Source: Gemmatimonadota bacterium
Lineage (GTDB): Bacteria; Gemmatimonadota; Gemmatimonadetes; Longimicrobiales; Gaopeijiaceae
Direction of reading: 5' to 3'
Assembly (NCBI GenBank): GCA_022826565.1
Contig: JAJDUP010000039.1
Span: forward strand, 1-63,634
Length of the DNA stretch: 63,634 nucleotides
The notes under the pieces are model-generated. The model saw nothing but the letters and a program-made list of their open reading frames with translations. It was not told the DNA's origin and searched no databases. Position 1 is the stretch's first letter, and each line of letters opens with the position of its first letter. Below are positions 60,044 through 63,634 of the stretch, in pieces. The position numbers and the translations under genes were made by a program.

Positions 60044-61171
60044 ATGATGGCAGCGCGAACGGTGGTATTGGCGACCGCTCTGGGGTGCGCGGCCTCGCCA
60101 GTGGCAGGCCAGGTCATGCCCGCGGCTTGCGGGACCTCGGCGGGCGAGACGCGCTGGCTGGCCGAATCGTACGGCGAGACGCACACCTACGGTCTGGGGG
60201 AAGGGGAGTGGATCGCGTCCTACGGTGGGTTGGTCGCCTCCGGTGACACCCTGTTCCTGTACGACCAGTTGCGGCCGCGCATCGTCCACCTCTCGGGAGA
60301 GCTCGAGGAGCGGCATGCATTCGGACGGCAGGGCGAAGGTCCCGGCGAACTGAACTGGGCCATGCCAATCGTCTGGCTTGACGATTCGGCCGAGGATCAC
60401 GTCGCCTTCGACGGCCGTCAACTGGTCGTCTGGGACCGCAATGACGTGGCGTCGTTCGATCCCGGGGGGGAGTTCCACTGGTCGGCCCGGGTGCCGGTCT
60501 TCAGCATGGGCAGAGGCCAGGGGGTGGTGTTCGTGAGTCCCATGGATGAGGAGGAAATGATATTCGCGGTCGACATGATCGATGCCGAGGGCCGGAAGCT
60601 TCAATTATGGAGGGTGCAGCGCCCGGACCCGAACCGCCGGGAGCTGTTGTGGGAAGCAACCGCGTTCGAACGCGTACTCGACGATGTCCCTCGCACGTTC
60701 AGCGGAAGGGAAGCGACATCCTATTGGGCGCGGCACCAGGACTGCCTGGTCGTGATCGATGGCGGGAATCCGTATCTGTGGACGCTCGACCTGGCGACGT
60801 TGCAGGCGGATTCGATTGCACTGCCGGAGTGGGAGGTGCCCGAGTTCGGTGAACTCCGCTCCGACAATCGTGTCATGAACCTCGGCGGACGCGAGATGGA
60901 ACCAGCTCGAGAGCCCGGACTTCTCAGGCGGTGGAGGGGACTCATTGTAGACCCGGACGGCCACGCCTGGCTGCGGGCGTGGACGGAGTCCCGCGAAGAG
61001 TTCGAGGTGTTTGTCGTCTCGCTCGCCTCCGGAGAGTTTCAACGCATGAATGATCCGCCCGGCTTCCCCACCGCGTTCGGCCCGGCGGGCGTATTCTACA
61101 CGGCGCGAGAAAAACAGGAGACGGACGAGCACTACCTCGTCCGACTTGAAGGTGAAAGAAGACGGAAATGA
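60044..61171 (+). CDS. 6-bladed beta-propeller protein (3)
   Basis: A 375-residue exported propeller. The signal peptide (MMAARTVVLATALGCAASPVAG) resembles a lipoprotein signal. Blades are SGDTLFLYDQLRPRIVHLSGELEERHAFGRQGEGPGEL and DGHAWLRAWTE. GGGAGAAAGG precedes the start; ATG 60044 or 60047 are equivalent. It is 156 nt divergent from the cytochrome gene and followed by an epimerase gene 65 nt on. The function is unknown. Confidence 0.8.
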   Translation: MMAARTVVLATALGCAASPVAGQVMPAACGTSAGETRWLAESYGETHTYGLGEGEWIASYGGLVASGDTLFLYDQLRPRIVHLSGELEERHAFGRQGEGPGELNWAMPIVWLDDSAEDHVAFDGRQLVVWDRNDVASFDPGGEFHWSARVPVFSMGRGQGVVFVSPMDEEEMIFAVDMIDAEGRKLQLWRVQRPDPNRRELLWEATAFERVLDDVPRTFSGREATSYWARHQDCLVVIDGGNPYLWTLDLATLQADSIALPEWEVPEFGELRSDNRVMNLGGREMEPAREPGLLRRWRGLIVDPDGHAWLRAWTESREEFEVFVVSLASGEFQRMNDPPGFPTAFGPAGVFYTAREKQETDEHYLVRLEGERRRK

Positions 61172-61236
61172 GCGGCACGGAGACGTTGCGGTCATCGAAC
61201 CGAGGACCCCCCGCACAAGGCGAAGGAGACGCGAGA

Positions 61237-62391
61237 ATGAACCCCCGACCAGTTATCGACCCTGCACCATTGGACCCCAACCGGCGCGACTTCCTCCGAG
61301 CTGCCGGGGTGGTGGGCGCGGGACTTGCCCTGGGCGCCGGCTGCGCCCCCGCTACCGACCGGTCCCCCGCGCCCAAGCGGTTCCTCATCCTGGGCGGCAC
61401 CGGGTTCATCGGGCCGCACACGGTCCGGTACGCCGTGGAGCGCGGCCACGCGGTCACGATCTTCACGCGGGGCCGCACAGACGCGGACCTGCCGGACGAC
61501 GTCGAGCGGCTCGTCGGAGATCGTAACGGCGACCACTCGGCGCTGGAAGGGCGCACGTGGGACGTCGTCTTCGACAACAACTGCCAGAACTACCGCTGGG
61601 CGCAGCTCAGCACCGAGCTCCTCAAGGATGCGGCGGAGCAGTACATCTTCATTTCGTCGATCTCCGCCTACGCCATCGAGGGCATGAACTTCGACAAGAA
61701 GGACACCGTGCTCTGGGAGCCCGCGGTGCCGGAGGACTACCCGCGCTTCGAGCCGCCCGAGGGGTGGCAGGACGGCGACGACGCGCACTACGGGCTGATG
61801 AAACGGCTGAGCGAGGACATCGCGCACGCGGCATTCCCCGGACGCACCACCGTGATTCGGCCCGGGCTGATCGTTGGCCCCGACGACCCCACCGACCGGT
61901 TCACCTATTGGCCCGTGCGGATCGAGGAAGGGGGAGAGGTGCTGGCTCCGGGCAACCCCGACCACTCCAACCAGATCATCGACCAGCGCGACCTCACGGA
62001 ATGGACGGTGCGCGTGGCGGAAGAAGGGATCATGGGCGACTTCAACGGCACGGGTCCCGAGAGCCGGCTCTCGATGGCGGAGATGCTGTACGGGATCCGC
62101 TCTGTGACGACGCGGCCCGTGAAGTTCACGTGGGTGCCTGAGGATTTCCTGGAGGCGCACGACACGAGGCCGTGGCGCGACCTTCCGTCATGGGTGCCGG
62201 GCGACGAACTCATGTACGTCGACGTGAGCCGAGCGGTGGCTGCGGGACTGACCTTCCGTCCGCTGGCCGTGACGACGCGCGACACGCTCGACTGGCACAG
62301 GACGCGGCCCGCCGAGGAGCGGGAGCAGCCCCGGGCCGGAATGAGCAGGGAAAAGGAGCGGGCAGTGCTGGAGGCGTGGCACGCGGCGTGA
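61237..62391 (+). CDS. Tat-exported NAD-dependent epimerase/dehydratase (2)
   Basis: A 384-residue paralog of 54446-55624. It has a Tat leader (PNRRDFLRAAGVVGAGLALG) ending at a lipobox-like GAGC, then FLILGGTGFIGPHTVRYAVERGHAV, YGLMKRLSEDIA (YxxxK), RPGLIVGPDDPTDRFTYWPVR and the C-terminal EKERAVLEAWHAA. AAGGAG lies 8 nt before ATG 61237. Its stop overlaps the start of the amidase (TGATG), so an epimerase and an amidase are encoded together here. Confidence 0.88.
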   Translation: MNPRPVIDPAPLDPNRRDFLRAAGVVGAGLALGAGCAPATDRSPAPKRFLILGGTGFIGPHTVRYAVERGHAVTIFTRGRTDADLPDDVERLVGDRNGDHSALEGRTWDVVFDNNCQNYRWAQLSTELLKDAAEQYIFISSISAYAIEGMNFDKKDTVLWEPAVPEDYPRFEPPEGWQDGDDAHYGLMKRLSEDIAHAAFPGRTTVIRPGLIVGPDDPTDRFTYWPVRIEEGGEVLAPGNPDHSNQIIDQRDLTEWTVRVAEEGIMGDFNGTGPESRLSMAEMLYGIRSVTTRPVKFTWVPEDFLEAHDTRPWRDLPSWVPGDELMYVDVSRAVAAGLTFRPLAVTTRDTLDWHRTRPAEEREQPRAGMSREKERAVLEAWHAA

Positions 62392-63634
62392 TGCGCGCAT
62401 GTCAGCCGACGCGCTGGGCGGTTTTCGCCGGGTTCCTGGCCCTCCCTCCGGCTCTGGGCCTCGCCGGTTGCGTCGCGCCTGCAGCCGAGCCCGAGCCGTA
62501 CCCGGTCGTCGAAGCCACCATCCCCGACCTCCAGGCCGCGATGGAGCGGGGCGACCTCACCTCGCGGCAGCTCGTCACCGGGTACCTGTTGCGTATCGCG
62601 CTCTACGAGGGGCGGTTGAACGCCGCCATCTCCATCAATCAAGACGCGCTGGCCGAAGCCGAAGCGCTCGATACGGAGCGCGCGACCGGGAATGTGCGCG
62701 GACCCCTGCACGGCATCCCCGTCGCGCTCAAGGACAACATCCACACCACTCACCTCCCCACCACGGCGGGCGCGCTCGCCTTCGACGGCTTCGTGCCGCC
62801 CTACGAGGCCACGCTGACCACCAACCTGCGCGAGGCGGGCGCGATCATCATCGCGAAGGCGGGCCTCACCGAGTTCGCGAACTGGATGGCGGGGCCGCCT
62901 GCGCCCATGCCCGGGAACTACAACGCGCTGACCGGGTTCGCCTACAACCCGTACGATCCCCGCCGCGATCCGCGCCCGGCCAACTTCGACGGACGCCCCG
63001 CGCTCAGCACCGGCGGGTCCAGTTCCGGGATCGGCACGGCGGCGAGCTTCTGGGCCGCGAACGTGGGGACCGACACCGGCGGCTCGGTCATCAGCCCGTC
63101 GAACGCGAACATGCTGGTAGGGATTCGGCCGACGCTGGGGCGGATCAGCCGGTGGGGGATCGCGCCGGTCACCCTCGATCACGACATGGCCGGCCCGATG
63201 GCGCGCACCGTGGCCGATGCCGCGATTCTGCTCGGCGGGATGGAGAGCGCGGCGCCTGATCCGAACGACCCCGCGACCGTCATCTGCGAGCCGCCGCCCG
63301 GGCGCGACTACCGGCCGTTCCTGAACCCGGACGGGCTGCGTGGCGCCCGCATCGGCATCCCGCGCGCATTCTACTACGACCCGGTCCGGCTCGACGGCGA
63401 GGAGCGCACCCGCGGCGGGCTCAACGAGGCGCAGGTCGCGCTGATGGAAGAGGCGATCGCGGTGCTCGAGGCCCAGGGCGCGGTGGTGGTCGACCCCGCG
63501 GACGTGCCCAGCTACGCCACCACCGACCCGGATTCCAACTTCGCAACGTGGGGGTTCTGCGCGGGCGGCCATCAGGCGAAGGGCGCCGACGAGGACTGCT
63601 CGGTGAACTTCAAGTACGGGGCGAAGCGGGACTT
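62391..63634 (+). CDS. Lipoprotein amidase (3' end beyond the window)
   Basis: Partial gene, at least 414 codons. The lipobox is ALGLAGC, then IPDLQAAMERGDLTSRQLV, the amidase catalytic Lys in VALKDN, TGGSSSGIGTAASF (cis-Ser) and TDTGGSVISPS (nucleophile). It is homologous to the amidase at 29217 but lacks, so far as visible, the CHRD-like tail region. The ATG overlaps the epimerase stop by one nt. The window ends inside the C-terminal half. Confidence 0.9.
   Translation, partial: MRACQPTRWAVFAGFLALPPALGLAGCVAPAAEPEPYPVVEATIPDLQAAMERGDLTSRQLVTGYLLRIALYEGRLNAAISINQDALAEAEALDTERATGNVRGPLHGIPVALKDNIHTTHLPTTAGALAFDGFVPPYEATLTTNLREAGAIIIAKAGLTEFANWMAGPPAPMPGNYNALTGFAYNPYDPRRDPRPANFDGRPALSTGGSSSGIGTAASFWAANVGTDTGGSVISPSNANMLVGIRPTLGRISRWGIAPVTLDHDMAGPMARTVADAAILLGGMESAAPDPNDPATVICEPPPGRDYRPFLNPDGLRGARIGIPRAFYYDPVRLDGEERTRGGLNEAQVALMEEAIAVLEAQGAVVVDPADVPSYATTDPDSNFATWGFCAGGHQAKGADEDCSVNFKYGAKRD

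Noticed and set aside
1..63634. CRISPR array, tRNA or rRNA genes
   Set aside because: No evenly spaced repeats, no tRNA-like cloverleaf with conserved T-loop and no rRNA motifs were noticed in reading; short RNA genes cannot be excluded by eye.

Overview
The window is high-GC DNA dominated by secreted, lipoprotein, outer-membrane and periplasmic proteins. It carries two giant Asp-box (VPS10/sortilin-like) beta-propellers, three 6-bladed-propeller lipoproteins, a TonB-dependent receptor with a DUF4249 partner, DUF3667 zinc-ribbon membrane proteins, Tat-exported epimerases and lipoprotein amidases. This mix, with no tRNA, rRNA or housekeeping block, suggests a Gram-negative aerobe resembling Gemmatimonadota (possibly a marine or host-associated lineage). 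That placement is inferred from gene content only.

Layout. 0.1-14.6 kb: two paralogous zinc-ribbon membrane proteins (156-1178, 13574-14590) flank an outer-membrane barrel protein, a translationally coupled diheme cytochrome / PQQ dehydrogenase / DinB operon, a phosphodiesterase / SRPBCC / ArsR operon, and a TonB receptor/DUF4249 pair. 14.6-26.7 kb: a graveyard of mobile, defence and toxin-antitoxin genes. It holds a dioxygenase fragment, a truncated Rpn-type nuclease, a vapB relic with its operator, a SNF2 helicase broken by an internal deletion, a RelBE-type relic, an intact VapBC pair, a gutted AAA ATPase with a PD-(D/E)xK-like partner, and a shortened zeta-like kinase. A VPS10-like propeller gene lies inside this stretch. 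26.7-35.4 kb: DUF3667 pair, amidase with a CHRD-like tail, an unknown glycine-rich membrane protein and a second VPS10-like propeller.

35.5-50 kb is the most interesting region: a RiPP (ribosomally made, post-translationally modified peptide) cluster. A nitrile-hydratase-like leader (NHLP) precursor of 83 residues ends in Leu-Cys-Cys-Cys-Trp. Around it are a fused ThiF-like/YcaO azoline-forming cyclodehydratase, a flavin-dependent tryptophan-type halogenase, a C39-peptidase ABC exporter, a second NHLM-type ABC exporter, a very short HlyD-like adaptor, an enzyme in which an NHLP leader-like domain is fused to a terpene-cyclase/prenyltransferase-like alpha-barrel, an unknown protein coupled to the cyclodehydratase, and an AlkB-type di-iron monooxygenase fused to a degenerate GlnE-like nucleotidyltransferase. 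The simplest reading is a tiny Cys3-derived polythiazoline peptide with a possibly halogenated Trp, further tailored and exported through leader-cleaving transporters.

50.1-63.6 kb: ordinary secreted catabolic genes: propeller lipoproteins, RidA and YtcJ-like amidohydrolase, two Tat/lipoprotein epimerase paralogs, an ABC-2 exporter, a cytochrome c/copper-monooxygenase-like protein, and an amidase cut by the window end. Most genes sit in short operons with 1-4 bp stop/start overlaps, implying translational coupling.
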